From assembly GCF_017355525.1 (NCBI RefSeq), contig NZ_CP067395.1, positions 3,348,001-3,412,000 on the forward strand: a stretch of 64,000 bases of DNA. Direction: 5' to 3'. The DNA is from Lysobacter enzymogenes (GTDB lineage Bacteria; Pseudomonadota; Gammaproteobacteria; Xanthomonadales; Xanthomonadaceae). A program made the position numbers and the translations under genes. Positions 63,917 to 64,000 of this stretch are shown piece by piece. Each line of letters opens with the position of its first letter. The first letter of the stretch is position 1. The notes under the pieces were generated by a model, which saw only the letters and a list, made by a program, of their open reading frames with translations, was not told the DNA's origin and made no database searches.

Positions 63917-64000
63917 AGCCCCTCTCCCGCTTGCGGGGTGAGGGGCTGCGCTTGCGAGCCACTGGCTCGCGCAGCACCGAACGCCCGAACGCTATGCGTT
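63917..64000. repeat. Intergenic repeat, family 3 (copy b)
   Basis: Inverted near-identical copy of 14592-14675: ends CCCGAACGCTATGCGTT at the right edge, with CGAGCCACTGGCTCGCGCAG inside. It begins just after the LysR gene and continues beyond the window. Confidence 0.8.

Overview
The window is very GC-rich chromosomal DNA of a Gram-negative bacterium. Gene content points to Xanthomonadaceae, most likely a Lysobacter relative: a homodimeric AceE, secreted cell-wall hydrolases, a protein ending in a XVIPCD-like (X-T4SS) secretion domain, a DUF2058 protein, and dispersed 'TGTAGGAGCG' intergenic repeats with a REP-associated transposase. The genus is inferred from content only. No tRNA, rRNA, prophage or CRISPR array was found.

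Layout. 1-6.9 kb: two same-strand cell-wall enzymes (SpoIID/LytB-like, cut by the left edge, and an Amidase_2 protein) that share a C-terminal module, then a large poly-proline protein of unknown role. 7-29 kb: mostly ordinary genes: aldo/keto reductase, lactonase-like propeller, small DUF proteins, a vWA lipoprotein, a ProY-like permease, an ABC exporter pair, TrmO, a beta-propeller lipoprotein, an ATP-grasp protein, a tandem pair of membrane/coiled-coil paralogues, and a 0.9 kb cysteine-rich cassette bracketed by copies of the DUF2058 gene 3' end. 29-34 kb: a divergent pair of XRE-related genes, an MFS exporter, and an orphan immunity cluster (two Imm32-like paralogues, one Imm35/YrhB-like protein) with a broken copy of a response regulator between the Imm32 copies. 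34-45 kb: amidohydrolase, two-component system, exported agmatine deiminase, two secreted paralogues of unknown family around a ricin-like lectin, and a TAT-exported GH99-like protein.

45-55.7 kb is an accessory island: a DUF6869 protein; a lipoprotein overlapping a HEXXH metallopeptidase with a XVIPCD-like tail (a probable X-T4SS immunity/effector pair); a decayed XRE regulator; a Dcm-type methyltransferase with Vsr and a probable restriction endonuclease; a truncated EVE/HNH-type fragment; nine exact-length 21-bp tandem repeats; a small gene with one internal stop; an intact XRE regulator; and an AT-richer operon of DUF3800 protein, AAA ATPase and HNH nuclease. That operon resembles Septu (PtuA/PtuB) plus a DUF3800 component and is the best candidate for an undescribed defence system.

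55.8-64 kb returns to core-like genes: aceE, a zinc-ribbon protein, the REP-associated transposase whose own tail is encoded by a REP pair, two LysR regulators, a lipocalin-like protein, a GST, and an SMR transporter with Asp in place of the usual essential Glu.
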